A DNA stretch of 48,670 nt. Source: Streptacidiphilus anmyonensis (lineage in GTDB: Bacteria; Actinomycetota; Actinomycetes; Streptomycetales; Streptomycetaceae). Location of the stretch: contig NZ_BBPQ01000021.1 of assembly GCF_000787855.1 (NCBI RefSeq), forward strand, positions 57,302 through 105,971, written 5' to 3'. Numbering within the stretch: position 1 is the stretch's first letter; the number at the start of each line of letters is the position of its first letter. This document shows positions 1-8,524 of the stretch, in pieces. The notes under the pieces are model-generated. The model was not told the DNA's origin. It searched no databases and saw nothing but the letters and a program-made list of their open reading frames with translations. The translations under genes were made by a program, and so were the position numbers.

Positions 1-32
1 AAATGGTACGGCCTGCCCGCCCAGGGCAGTCG

Positions 33-74
33 GGCCCGCTGCCCCCGCCGACAGCGGCGGAGCGGCAGCGGGCC
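33..74 (-). terminator. Hairpin terminator after the small secreted protein gene
   Basis: An 11-bp perfect stem (33-43 with 64-74) encloses a second 5-bp stem (45-49 with 56-60). It lies just past the stop of the leftward gene ending at 85, which fits a factor-independent-type terminator without a clear U tract, as is common in actinomycetes. Confidence 0.6.
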
Positions 75-84
75 AGGGCGGTCG

Positions 85-336
85 CTACGACGCCAGTCGG
101 CAGTTGCTCAGCTCCATGCCGAACAGGGTCGGCATGACGGCCTGCGCGCCGTTGATGTCCGTCGTCTGGACCGTGGCCGTCGAGCCCGAGTCGCCGACGT
201 TGCAGGTGTACGTCTGCGACGGGATGCTGCCGGTTTGGGTGTCGGTGTCGGCGGACGCCGTGGTCGGCAGCGTCGTCAGACCGACGATCGTCAGCAGCAG
301 GCCGCCCGCCAGCACGGTTCCAAGACGACGGATCAT
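85..336 (-). CDS. Small secreted protein, unknown function
   Basis: About 83 residues. The N-terminus (MIRRLGTVLAGGLLL...) is a Sec signal peptide with an Ala-x-Ala-like cleavage area near TTASA. The predicted mature part is about 50 residues and has two Cys (YTCNVG and LSNCRL) that could form one disulfide. I chose the ATG at 336 rather than an upstream in-frame ATG because the signal peptide begins there and purine-rich sequence precedes it. It follows another leftward gene by about 80 nt. No family is recognised. Confidence 0.6.
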   Translation of the reverse strand: MIRRLGTVLAGGLLLTIVGLTTLPTTASADTDTQTGSIPSQTYTCNVGDSGSTATVQTTDINGAQAVMPTLFGMELSNCRLAS

Positions 337-416
337 GACCTCAGACCTCTCAGGAGTGAAGGGTGAAGGAAGAACGCGAGGAATTCGGTCAAATCCTCCA
401 ACCCGGACACTCGGAA

Positions 417-701
417 TCACTCGTGCGACACGAGTGAACCTCCGTCGAGCGGCGTTGACGTCGCCGGTTCGGGCTCGTCGCCCGCGGCGTCCTGGTCGGT
501 GCAGTCGGTGATTTCGGCGCTCTCGGCGTTCTCCGAGACGTCGGCCGCGGTGGGCGGTTCCGCCGCTTCGGGGGACTCGTCGGTGCCCCTGCTCACGAGC
601 GCGGCGCGGATCCGTTGCAGCAGCGCCTCGTCCACGGGGGACGAGGCGCGCAGCGACGCGGCCTCGGCGGGGGACATCGGGCGGTGCGGTCTGTCGTGCA
701 T
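417..701 (-). CDS. Small acidic hypothetical protein
   Basis: 94 residues. The first 40 (SPAEAASLRASS, then DEALLQRIRAAL) look helical. The rest is Glu/Asp/Ala/Pro-rich and probably disordered. There is no signal peptide or membrane segment. The start is supported by a TAGAGT -10-like box exactly 6 nt before the ATG, which predicts a leaderless mRNA. It may be co-transcribed with the secreted protein gene downstream. Function unknown. Confidence 0.55.
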   Translation of the reverse strand: MHDRPHRPMSPAEAASLRASSPVDEALLQRIRAALVSRGTDESPEAAEPPTAADVSENAESAEITDCTDQDAAGDEPEPATSTPLDGGSLVSHE

Positions 702-707
702 CCGGGC

Positions 708-713
708 ACTCTA
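708..713 (-). promoter_or_regulatory. -10 box TAGAGT of a predicted leaderless promoter
   Basis: On the minus strand TAGAGT is followed by 6 nt and then the ATG at 701, so transcription would start at or beside the A of the ATG. No Shine-Dalgarno is present. Confidence 0.45.
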
Positions 714-835
714 CCCAAGCAAACTGGCTGATCAGCGCCCTGGGGTGGGGAGGGACCGTGCGCTGGTTGTGGAGATGCTGCGCACGCGCACGGAACCTCC
801 CGCAGGAGCTGCTACGGGCTGCCGGTGGGCCCGAC

Positions 836-892
836 CTCAGGATGCCGACTCTCAGGATGCGGTCCTCAGGATCCGGTCCTCAGGATCCCGGG
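836..892. repeat. Four tandem copies of a 14-15 nt unit over a stop codon
   Basis: CTCAGGAT recurs at 836, 851, 865 and 879 with similar following bases. The stop codon of the flavin oxidase gene (880-882) lies in the fourth copy, so the last codons of that gene and its 3' flank are made of the repeat. Confidence 0.7.
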
Positions 893-2724
893 ACGAGGAC
901 CCGGTCCAGGAACGGGCTGCCGAAGACGCCGTTCGGGTCCAGCGCCGTGAAGGTGGCCACCGCCGCGTTCCAGCCGTCGCCCGCCGCCTGGCCGTCGGAG
1001 TAGGAGGCGGGGATGGCCGCGCCGATCGCCGCGGTGTCCGTCCAGGCGCCGGAGGGGGTGTTGGCCCACTCCTTCGGCCACTCGTTGTGCACCGCCCCGT
1101 ACGAGCCCGTGTAGTGCGAGCGGAACCACGTCTCCATCTCGCCCGTGAACTGGTGGCAGCCGGGTGTGATCGGCACCGTCGTCATGTCGAACCAGACGGA
1201 GGTGTCCCACTCGGGGTGGTCGGGGCGGGGGCGCAGCGGGGAGAGCTGGGCGCCGAGCGCGCCGGGGAGGGCGCAGTCGCCGGGCTGGTCGAGGCCGGTG
1301 ACGCGGATCTCCAGCGGGGCGTTCATGGGGTACTGGCCCTGGGCCGCGTAGGCGGCCAGCTTCGCGCTGTACTGGGCGTAGAAGTCGCTCACCACCTGCT
1401 GGACGTTGGCCCGCGAGGTGACGACGTTGCAGCAGGTCGAGGTGATGCGCAGCGTCGTCGGGCGGACGTAGAGCAGCACGTCGCTGGACCAGCCCCAGAT
1501 GTCCCAGGTGTCCGTCGCGATCAGGCCGGCGCTGATCGCGTCCATCTGCGCGGCGGTGAACTGCGGCGTCGCCGCCGCGTCCCCGGCGACGATCTGGGAG
1601 AGCAGGTCCGAGACGCTTTTGGGCACGATGTCGTTGAAGGTGAAGTCGTAGGGCCCGGTGACCGCGCGCGAGACCCACGGCTGGTTCGGCGTCGGCGTGA
1701 AGACCCGCAGCCAGGGCGATGTCGTGAACGGGAACCAGATGCACACCACGCGCCCGCACCGGTCGACGTAGGAGGCCAGCGACTTCGATCCGGCCGAGGT
1801 CGGGGGTGCGAACAGGTCGGTGGCCGCGACGTTGAACCAGCTCTGGCAGCGCAGCCGCTGGTCGGGGCCGACGCGCAGGGTGGCCTGCGTGACGAAGACC
1901 CGGCCGAGGTTCACCAGCAGCGCCTGGATCTGCGGGTCGGTCCGCTGGAAGGTGCGCAGCGTGTACGCGCCCTGCGTGGCGTCCCAGACGACGGCGGTCA
2001 GGCTCAGGATCAGGTTGCTGAGCGAGCCGTAGGTGTGGCCGGGGAGCCGGGCCTCTCCGACCGCCGGCACGCCCGTGCCGCGGCCGCCGGTCGCCAGCGC
2101 GCCGCCGACCGTCCCGGCGCCGAGCACCGGGAAGCCGGTGAAGCCGAGGCCGGCCGACTTGAGGGTGCCGAGCAGGGTGTCCATGGTCGCGCCGGGCTGG
2201 ACGGTGACGCTCGCGCCGCCGCTTGCCGCGCCCGAGGCGTTGACGCTGATGCCCGTCAGGTTCGAGGAGTCGACCAGCACCACGTTGGCGGGCGTCCCGG
2301 CCGGGGCGACCAGCGGGGACCAGCTGTAGCCGCCGCCGCGCGGGCGCAGCCGCCAGCCGTTGGCGTGCGCCCAGTTGGCCAGCGTCACCACGTCCGCGGC
2401 GGAGCCGGGCGAGGCGCTCCACAGGCCCTCGACGACGACCTCCTCCGACCAGTTCTGGAAGGTCTGCTGGTACAGCGGGATCCCCGACGGGAACTGCGGC
2501 GGCGCGGGGATGGTGCTGGCCGCGCTCGCGGCGGCGACGCGGCCGAGCGGCGTCCACTGGGCGGCCGTCGCCGCCAGTGCCGCCGCGCCCGCGCCGAGCA
2601 GGGCCCGCCGCGTGAGCGCGGGGGAGCCCGGGCGGTTGCGGGCTGCGCGGTCCCGGGCATGTTCGACGTCGGCGGGGTCTGTGAAGTCTGTGAAGTCTGC
2701 GGAGTCCTTGCGCACGTGTCCCAT
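880..2724 (-). CDS. Tat-exported FAD-dependent alcohol oxidase, type II cholesterol oxidase-like
   Basis: 614 residues. A Tat signal (LTRRALLGAG, Arg 39-40) is followed by a PCMH-type FAD domain (about 95-285) and a C-terminal substrate domain like that of Brevibacterium-type cholesterol oxidase. Such enzymes oxidise a 3-beta-hydroxysterol or other secondary alcohol and make hydrogen peroxide. A Glu-x-Arg pair at 472-474 (PLEIRV) matches the active-site Glu/Arg pair known for that family. In the loop that normally carries the flavin-linking His, this protein reads RGGGYSWSP with Tyr133, so the FAD may be non-covalent. The start is uncertain: the nearest AGGAGG lies about 16 nt upstream. The true substrate is unknown. 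It is divergent from a sterol-type glycosyltransferase. Confidence 0.8.
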   Translation of the reverse strand: MGHVRKDSADFTDFTDPADVEHARDRAARNRPGSPALTRRALLGAGAAALAATAAQWTPLGRVAAASAASTIPAPPQFPSGIPLYQQTFQNWSEEVVVEGLWSASPGSAADVVTLANWAHANGWRLRPRGGGYSWSPLVAPAGTPANVVLVDSSNLTGISVNASGAASGGASVTVQPGATMDTLLGTLKSAGLGFTGFPVLGAGTVGGALATGGRGTGVPAVGEARLPGHTYGSLSNLILSLTAVVWDATQGAYTLRTFQRTDPQIQALLVNLGRVFVTQATLRVGPDQRLRCQSWFNVAATDLFAPPTSAGSKSLASYVDRCGRVVCIWFPFTTSPWLRVFTPTPNQPWVSRAVTGPYDFTFNDIVPKSVSDLLSQIVAGDAAATPQFTAAQMDAISAGLIATDTWDIWGWSSDVLLYVRPTTLRITSTCCNVVTSRANVQQVVSDFYAQYSAKLAAYAAQGQYPMNAPLEIRVTGLDQPGDCALPGALGAQLSPLRPRPDHPEWDTSVWFDMTTVPITPGCHQFTGEMETWFRSHYTGSYGAVHNEWPKEWANTPSGAWTDTAAIGAAIPASYSDGQAAGDGWNAAVATFTALDPNGVFGSPFLDRVLVPGS

Positions 2725-2917
2725 GGCTTGCGTAGCCGTCCCTCCTGACGGGCCGCGCCGGGCTGCGTGCGGTCAGCTGACTGCGGTAGCTGATGTACCT
2801 GATGGAGCGTCAGATTGTACGGTGGGGCGGGATGTGCGAGAAGTCAAGCGTCGCCCGTTGGTGGGGTGGTCGGGCGCGCCGGTCATGGACGCGCGGTCGG
2901 CGGGGAAGACTGTTCGC
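2725..2917. promoter_or_regulatory. Divergent promoter region, oxidase and glycosyltransferase
   Basis: About 190 nt between two divergent genes. It holds a TCAGCTGA palindrome at 2773-2780 and related CTGATG/GTCAG half-sites to about 2812, the lowest-GC part of the interval. Promoter boxes cannot be placed with confidence. Confidence 0.35.
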
Positions 2918-4162
2918 ATGCGTGTGGCACTGATGACGGCGGGCTCGCGAGGCGACGTCGCCCCCTACACCGGCCTCGGGCACGCCCTCGCGCGTGCCGG
3001 ACACGAGGTGACGCTGGTGACCCACGGCCGGTTCGAGCACCTGGCCAAGGAGGCGGGCCTCGGATTCCACGCCCTCCCGGTGGACCCCCGCGCCGAGCTG
3101 GAGTCGGGCGCGGGCCGGGGCCTGCACCGCGCCACGACCGGCCCCGGCAAACTCGCCCGCATGATCGCGCTGGCGCGCTCCCTCGTCGCCGACCTCGCGG
3201 ACGCGATGGTCGCCCCCGCGTGCCGGGCCGACGTCCTGCTGCTCTCCGCCGTGCTCGCCCCGATCGGCCACGTGCTGGCCGAGGGCCTCGACCTGCCCAG
3301 TCTCGGCGTCTACCTCCAACCCCTCGCCCCGACAAGCGAGTTCCTCGCCCCGGTGGTCGGCGTCCGGTCGCTGGGAGCCGCCGGAAACCGGCTCAGCGCG
3401 CGGGCCGTCAACGCCGCCCTGGACCTGATCTTCATCGAGGCCGCCCGGACCATGCGCGGCCGCCTCGGGCTCCCGCCCGAGGGGGTCCGCGCCACCCGCC
3501 ACGCCCGCGAGCAGCAGCAGTGGCCCGTCCTGCACGGCTTCAGCCCGCTGGTCGTGCCGCGCCCGCGCGACTGGCGCGCGGGGCTCGACGTCTGCGGCTA
3601 CTGGTGGCCGCACTGCCCGCCGACCGCGCAACTCCCGCCGCGGGTACGGGACTTCCTCCTGGCCGGGCCGCCACCGGTCTTCGTCGGCCTCGGCAGCGCG
3701 ACCGTGCCCGACGCCGAGCGCACCTCCGCCGCGCTGGTCGCCGCACTGCGCGCGGCGGGCCTGCGCGGCATCGTCCAACGCGGCTGGGCGGGCCTCCACG
3801 CCGAGGGCGACGACATGCTCACCGTCGACGAACTCCCGCACGCCCTCGTCTTCCCCCACACCGCCGCCGTCGTCCACCACGCCGGCGCGGGCACCACCGC
3901 CGCCGCCCTCCGGGCCGGCGTGCCCTCCGTCCCGGTCCCGGTCCAGTTCGACGCGGCCTTCTGGGCCTCCCGCCTCGCATCCCTCGGCGTCTCCCCGGGC
4001 GCGGTCCCGCTGCGCCACCTGGACGCCCGCGCCCTCAGCACACTCCTCACCCGCGCCGCCCGCTCCGACGCCCACCGCGACCGCGCCCGCCACCTCGGCA
4101 CCCTCATCCGCGCCGAGGACGGCTGCGGACCCGTCGTCTCCTGGCTGGACCGCCTGGGCTGA
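2918..4162 (+). CDS. Glycosyltransferase, GT1 family, sterol/macrolide glucosyltransferase-like
   Basis: 414 residues with a GT-B fold. The N-terminal acceptor half begins MRVALMTAGSRGDVAPY, the typical start of sterol 3-beta-glucosyltransferase-like enzymes. The C-terminal donor half carries VFVGLGSAT (255-263) and HHAGAGTTAA (320-329), the nucleotide-sugar site. It should transfer a sugar from a UDP- or TDP-sugar to a lipophilic hydroxyl. I chose the ATG at 2918 because GGGGAAG lies at a good distance; another in-frame ATG is at 2885. The neighbouring sterol-oxidase-like gene hints at related substrates, which is inference. Confidence 0.82.
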   Translation: MRVALMTAGSRGDVAPYTGLGHALARAGHEVTLVTHGRFEHLAKEAGLGFHALPVDPRAELESGAGRGLHRATTGPGKLARMIALARSLVADLADAMVAPACRADVLLLSAVLAPIGHVLAEGLDLPSLGVYLQPLAPTSEFLAPVVGVRSLGAAGNRLSARAVNAALDLIFIEAARTMRGRLGLPPEGVRATRHAREQQQWPVLHGFSPLVVPRPRDWRAGLDVCGYWWPHCPPTAQLPPRVRDFLLAGPPPVFVGLGSATVPDAERTSAALVAALRAAGLRGIVQRGWAGLHAEGDDMLTVDELPHALVFPHTAAVVHHAGAGTTAAALRAGVPSVPVPVQFDAAFWASRLASLGVSPGAVPLRHLDARALSTLLTRAARSDAHRDRARHLGTLIRAEDGCGPVVSWLDRLG

Positions 4163-4237
4163 GCGGGGATCAGGTCCACCCACCCGTCCTCCCGGCCAGG
4201 GTCGGGCGTTGTCAGTCACGTCTGCCACGATCTCGCC

Positions 4238-6247
4238 ATGCTCGACGACTCTCCGGTCACCGGGACCATGGACAGAGGCAGGCTCACCGTGGTGATCCCC
4301 GCGTACGACGTCTGGGCCGCCCCGCTGCGGGAGCGCGCCGGGCGGGCGGCGACGCCCGAACTCGGGGCGTTCCTGCGCCACATGACGGCCCTTTCCGGGC
4401 CGCGGCCGACGCTGCGGTGGCGGCGGGCGTGCAGGGAGCTCGCCGACGCGGCGTCGGGGGGCGACCTGGCGATGGAGGTGCTGCGCAGCCTGGCCGAGGA
4501 CGAGCCGTTGTGCAGCAAGGAACGCGGCGCGCACGCGGAGTGGATGGGGGAGGGCTGGCACTACCACTTCCTGGTCCACCAGGACGACCGGGACCTGGCG
4601 CGGGGCCTGGTCTGGGCGGCGGCCCTCATCGGCGGGGCGGCGACGGTGCCTCACCTGGCCACCCTCGCGCTGCGCGTCGGCCTGCACGGCGGCAGTGGGG
4701 TGATCACCGACCTCAAGCTCGCGGGCGCGGCGATCAACGCTCTCGCGGAGGTCGAGGACGCGTCGGCACTGGATGCGCTGTGGCGCCTGCGGTCGCGGAT
4801 TCGCGACCGGGCGCTGCGCAAGCAGGTGGACACCGCCCTGACCACGGCTGCCGCCCGAGCGGGCATCACGGCGGCCCAGCTCGTCGAGCGCACCGTGCCC
4901 GACCACGGGCTGGACCCCGGCGGTTCGTCGGAGCGGACGCTCACGGACGGCTACCGCGTCCGGCTGGCGATCGAGGACGGCACGACGGTCCGCCTGACCT
5001 TCACCGCGTCCGACGGCCGGACCTCCCGCACCGCTCCGGCGGCCGTCAAGGGCTCGGAGCAGCTCGCGCCGCTCAAGGCGCTGGCGAAGGAGGTGCGTGG
5101 CACGCTGTCCGGCGAGCGGGCCCGCCTGGAGGCGCTGATGTCGGCGGACCGCACCTGGCCCTACGAGGAGTGGTGCCGCCACTACCGCGACCACCCCGTC
5201 ACCGGCACCCTCGTCCGCGGCCTGATCTGGGAGTTCGCGGACTCGGACGGCGGCCCCTGGCAGGCGGCGCCGCCGGGCGTCGACCCGGTCGGCCTCCCCG
5301 CAAGGGTCCGGCTCTGGCACCCGGTGCGCGCCACCGCGGACGAGGTCCGCTCCTGGCGCGAGCGGATCGTGGCGGACCAGCTGCGCCAGCCCTTCAAACA
5401 GGCATTCCGGGAGATCTACCTGCTCACTCCGGCCGAGGAGCAGACGGGCGGCTACTCCAACCGCTTCGCCGCCCACATCGTCCACTACCAGCGCCTCTAC
5501 GCCCTCTTCAAGGAGCGCGGCTGGCAGGCCAACTACCTCTGCAATCACGACGGCGGCTGGGACGGCGAGGCCCGCGGCGAGTTCGGCGACGGCGGGTGGC
5601 GGGCCCGGTTCCACCACGAGCCGGCCGACGACGCGTTCCACGACAGTCCGGACCACGCGACGACGGACCAGGTCCGCTTCGACCGGCGCACCGGCCGCCG
5701 CTGGGAGCCGGTCCCGCTGCACGACGTACCGCCGATCGTCTTCACCGAGGCGATGCGCGACGTGGACCTGTTCGTCGCGGTCACGTCGATCGCCGCCGAC
5801 CCCACCTGGACCGACCGCGGCGAAGGCCGCCATGCCGCCTACTGGCAGTCCGCCGTCTTCGGCGACCTCACTGCCACCGCGCAGATCCGGCGAGAGGCCT
5901 TGGGGCGCATCCTGCCGCGGCTGCGGATTGCGAAGAGGTGTTCGCTCGAGGGTCGTTTCCTGGTGGTGCGGGGTGAGTTGGCGACATACCGGATCCATCT
6001 GGGATCGGCGAACGTGCTGATGGAGCCGAGTGGCGCGTATCTGTGCGTGGTCCCTTCCCGGGGTGCGGGTGCGGGTGCGGGTGCGGGTGCGGGTGCGGGT
6101 GCGCGTGCGGGTGGCGGAGCGGGGCGGGTGTTCCTGCCGTTCGAGGACGAGCGGTTGTCGTTGGTGCTCAGCAAGGCGTTCCTGCTCGCGGACGACGCCC
6201 GGATCACGGACGAGTCCATCCTCACGCAGATACGGAGGGCGGTCTGA
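4238..6247 (+). CDS. DUF4132 domain protein
   Basis: 669 residues, soluble. Helical, repeat-like segments in the first half lead to a C-terminal DUF4132 region (about 380-669), seen in WRERIVADQLRQPFKQAFRE, YQRLYALFKERGW and the closing LPFEDERLSLVLSKAFLLAD. DUF4132 proteins are widespread, MolR/YehI-related and of unknown biochemistry. Residues 609-624 are an uninterrupted Gly-Ala run encoded by a GGGTGC repeat inside the otherwise conserved C-terminal part. The stop overlaps the next start by 1 nt (TGATG), so the two proteins are probably co-translated. The start has no strong ribosome site. Confidence 0.8.
   Translation: MLDDSPVTGTMDRGRLTVVIPAYDVWAAPLRERAGRAATPELGAFLRHMTALSGPRPTLRWRRACRELADAASGGDLAMEVLRSLAEDEPLCSKERGAHAEWMGEGWHYHFLVHQDDRDLARGLVWAAALIGGAATVPHLATLALRVGLHGGSGVITDLKLAGAAINALAEVEDASALDALWRLRSRIRDRALRKQVDTALTTAAARAGITAAQLVERTVPDHGLDPGGSSERTLTDGYRVRLAIEDGTTVRLTFTASDGRTSRTAPAAVKGSEQLAPLKALAKEVRGTLSGERARLEALMSADRTWPYEEWCRHYRDHPVTGTLVRGLIWEFADSDGGPWQAAPPGVDPVGLPARVRLWHPVRATADEVRSWRERIVADQLRQPFKQAFREIYLLTPAEEQTGGYSNRFAAHIVHYQRLYALFKERGWQANYLCNHDGGWDGEARGEFGDGGWRARFHHEPADDAFHDSPDHATTDQVRFDRRTGRRWEPVPLHDVPPIVFTEAMRDVDLFVAVTSIAADPTWTDRGEGRHAAYWQSAVFGDLTATAQIRREALGRILPRLRIAKRCSLEGRFLVVRGELATYRIHLGSANVLMEPSGAYLCVVPSRGAGAGAGAGAGAGARAGGGAGRVFLPFEDERLSLVLSKAFLLADDARITDESILTQIRRAV
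6061..6114 (+). repeat. Hexanucleotide tandem repeat (GGGTGC)n inside a CDS
   Basis: Seven perfect GGGTGC units (6061-6102) are followed by two imperfect ones. Each unit adds Gly-Ala in frame, so copy number changes would lengthen or shorten the protein without a frameshift. Confidence 0.9.
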
Positions 6248-6639
6248 TGGCCACCGTGATGTTCCGGGACGAGACCGCGACGGGGCGGGCCATCGCGGCG
6301 TTCGAGGTCGGCGGGCTGCCGGGGCGGGTGACGGTGCGCGAGTTGGTGCGGGTGCGGGTGCGGGAGGAGGTCGCACGGCACAACGCCCGGCCGGGCGTCC
6401 GCTTTCACGGGCTGGTGCGCCCCACCGACGCGGAGGTGGAGCTGAACGGCTACCGGCTGCGCGAGCCGCGGCGCCTCGACTGGGAGGAGCAAGCCGACGC
6501 CGCCGAGCGCGCGTTCGCGTCCAACGGGTTCTTCATCCTGCTCGGCGAGCGGCAGGTCGAGAGCCTGGACGAGGTGGTCGACCTGGACGCGGATCCGGCC
6601 CTGGTCTTCATCAAACTGGTTCCGCTGGTCGGTGGATGA
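6247..6639 (+). CDS. Hypothetical protein coupled to the DUF4132 gene
   Basis: 130 residues, soluble, mixed alpha/beta, with no signal peptide. The ATG at 6247 shares its A with the TGA of the DUF4132 gene, a classic translational coupling. Recognisable stretches are LPGRVTVRELVRVRVREEV near the start and ASNGFFILLGERQVESLDE, then DADPALVFIKLVPLVGG at the end. No family is recognised with confidence. Coupling suggests it works with the DUF4132 protein, perhaps as a complex partner. Confidence 0.75.
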   Translation: MATVMFRDETATGRAIAAFEVGGLPGRVTVRELVRVRVREEVARHNARPGVRFHGLVRPTDAEVELNGYRLREPRRLDWEEQADAAERAFASNGFFILLGERQVESLDEVVDLDADPALVFIKLVPLVGG

Positions 6640-6738
6640 CGATTGGTCAGCCCGTGGTCGGTAACGCCTGCGAGTGATCTTCGTCTGTTACCCTCGGGCC
6701 GGACGACATCCAGTGGTCCATCGGGAGGGTTGGCGCGC

Positions 6739-7344
6739 ATGTCGGTTCCCCAGTTCGACGCCGCGACGGTGGTGGCCCGGAACGAGCGCGACAGCAGCAC
6801 CTTCGACGTGCTGCCGGCGGGCTCGGACACACCGGCGGTGCGGCTGTTCAAACCGTACTTCTACGACTCGCTGCACCCCATGGAGGCGTACGTCGGGCAG
6901 CGTCTCGACCAGCCGGTCGGATGGGTCACCACCGTCGGGGCCAAGGCGGTCGACGGGACGAAGCACGGCACCGTCAGCCATCACGCCGGCTCGCAGTTCC
7001 AGCTGGAGACCTGGACCGTCGAACAGCCCGGGTTACCGACGCTGACCGGCACCCCCCACGGCAAGGGCGCGCGGCTGCGCCACGCCGCGCCCCTCGCCGC
7101 CGTGCCGTTCGCGGGCGGGGCACTCGACCTCGTCCTCGACTACCGGATCTCCTTCGAGGGGCCCGGCAGCGACGGCTTCGAGCTCGCACGGCTCAAGGGC
7201 ATGCACGCGCGCTACGCGCTGCAGTTGCACGACCGGCGGGTGAGCCTGCTGCTGGCCCTCGCCGTGGTCGTACGCTACGACTGGCTGCTCGCCCCGGACC
7301 CGAAGAAGGGTCTGCTGGACCTGACGTTCCCCAAGCGCAGCTAG
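6739..7344 (+). CDS. Hypothetical beta-rich protein (possibly LURP-one/tubby-like)
   Basis: 201 residues. Alternating polar and hydrophobic strands run through the protein, and a hydrophobic stretch near the C-terminus (VSLLLALAVVVRYDWLL) resembles the buried helix of tubby-C/scramblase-like folds; that is only a guess. The ATG at 6739 follows GGGAGGG by 9 nt. Codon 99 is TTA (7033-7035), rare in actinomycetes and read by the bldA tRNA in Streptomyces. No operon partner is evident. Confidence 0.7.
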   Translation: MSVPQFDAATVVARNERDSSTFDVLPAGSDTPAVRLFKPYFYDSLHPMEAYVGQRLDQPVGWVTTVGAKAVDGTKHGTVSHHAGSQFQLETWTVEQPGLPTLTGTPHGKGARLRHAAPLAAVPFAGGALDLVLDYRISFEGPGSDGFELARLKGMHARYALQLHDRRVSLLLALAVVVRYDWLLAPDPKKGLLDLTFPKRS

Positions 7345-7372
7345 GCCCGGCACAGCCGCGAGAACGACGAAG

Positions 7373-7390
7373 CGGCGCACCGGTGCGCCG
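7373..7390. terminator. 18-bp perfect palindrome, terminator or operator
   Basis: CGGCGCACCGGTGCGCCG is its own reverse complement. It lies 28 nt after one stop and 28 nt before the next start, so it can serve as a terminator for the upstream gene or as an operator for the D-amino-acid oxidase gene. Confidence 0.5.
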
Positions 7391-7418
7391 ACAGGACCCG
7401 GTGTGCCATGGTCGGGGG

Positions 7419-8429
7419 ATGAGCGCGAGCGACGAGGTGGGACGTCCCGACGCGGTGGTGGTCGGGGCGGGGGTCATCGGGCTGACCACGGCGGTGGCGC
7501 TGGCCGAGGCCGGACTGCGGGTGCGGGTGGACGCCGATCGGCCGCCCCCGGCGACCACGTCCGCGGCCGCCGGGGCGACCTGGGGGCCGTTCATGATCGG
7601 GCCTGAGGACCGGGTCGGGGCCTGGGCGGCGACCAGCCTGGCGGTCTTCGAGGAGCTCGCCGCGGGCCCGCGGGAGACGGGCGTGGCCGTGATCGAGGGC
7701 ACCCACCAGTCGCTGACGCCCGCCCGGCCGCCGCGCTGGGCCGTCTCCGCCGGCGCCCGGCCCTGCGCCGCCGCGGAGCTGCGCGCCGGTTACACCGTCG
7801 GCTGGCGGCTGCGGGCCCCCGTCGTCGACATGCCCCGCTACCTCGCCTGGCTGGAGCGGCGGCTCACCAGGGCCGGCGGACGCCTGCGCGCCCACACCTA
7901 CCGCTCGCTGGCCGAAGCGGCGCACGAGGCCCCGGTCGTCGTCAACTGCTCGGGCTCCGGCGCCGCGACGCTCGTGCCCGACCCGGGTGTCACGCCCGTG
8001 CGCGGCCAGGTCGTCGTGGTCCGCCACGGCGGCGCGTTGCGCGAGTTCTTCGTCGACGAGACGCCCGACGCCCCGGAGCTGGTCTACGCGTTCCCGCACG
8101 GCGACACCGCCGTCCTCGGCGGCACGGCGCAGCGCGGGGACGCGACGCTCGAGCCCTCGCCGGCGCTCAGCGAGGCGATCCTGCGCCGCTGCCAGGCGGT
8201 CCTGCCCGAACTCCGCGACGCCGAGGCGGTCGGCACGCGCGTGGGCCTGCGCCCGGCCCGCGAGGAGGTGCGGCTGGAGACCGCCGAGGCTGCCGCCACC
8301 GGTCCGAACGCGGGGGTCCTGATCCACAACTACGGGCACGGCGGCGCGGGCGTCACCGTCTCCTGGGGCTGCGCCGCCGAGGTGCTGGACCTGGTCAAGC
8401 AGGGCCGGTCGGCCCCGCCGGCGGGCTGA
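7419..8429 (+). CDS. D-amino-acid oxidase-family FAD oxidoreductase
   Basis: 336 residues, DAO superfamily. The dinucleotide-binding GAGVIG motif is at 16-21. The family landmarks are VYAFPHGDTAVLGGT, the arginine-bearing GTRVGLRPAREEVRLE and the C-terminal HNYGHGGAGVTVSWG, the usual D-amino-acid oxidase signature. It should deaminate D-amino acids oxidatively to 2-oxo acids with release of ammonia and hydrogen peroxide. No signal peptide, so cytoplasmic. The start follows a GGGGG run, with one ATG possible. Substrate range cannot be read from the sequence. Confidence 0.87.
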   Translation: MSASDEVGRPDAVVVGAGVIGLTTAVALAEAGLRVRVDADRPPPATTSAAAGATWGPFMIGPEDRVGAWAATSLAVFEELAAGPRETGVAVIEGTHQSLTPARPPRWAVSAGARPCAAAELRAGYTVGWRLRAPVVDMPRYLAWLERRLTRAGGRLRAHTYRSLAEAAHEAPVVVNCSGSGAATLVPDPGVTPVRGQVVVVRHGGALREFFVDETPDAPELVYAFPHGDTAVLGGTAQRGDATLEPSPALSEAILRRCQAVLPELRDAEAVGTRVGLRPAREEVRLETAEAAATGPNAGVLIHNYGHGGAGVTVSWGCAAEVLDLVKQGRSAPPAG

Positions 8430-8524
8430 CGCGGCGTCGTGGGCCGCGTCCGTAGGGCGCTCCCACGCCAACGCTTCGGGCGGTACGTTGGTGGCAGCAT
8501 CCCGCGCGACCCAGGAGGCAGGCG

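Noticed and set aside
499-2748. Long open frame on the plus strand opposite the flavin oxidase
   Set aside because: Arg/Gly/Ala/Asp-rich shadow of the real gene, with no domain, no ribosome site and poor codon use. GC-rich codons produce such frames often.
6061-6114. GGGTGC repeat as a phase-variation switch
   Set aside because: The unit is 6 nt, so gain or loss keeps the frame and cannot switch the gene off.
2810-6376. Long open frame on the minus strand, more than 1100 codons
   Set aside because: It runs opposite the glycosyltransferase and DUF4132 genes, is made of RRP/GGA-type low complexity and lacks any recognisable domain.
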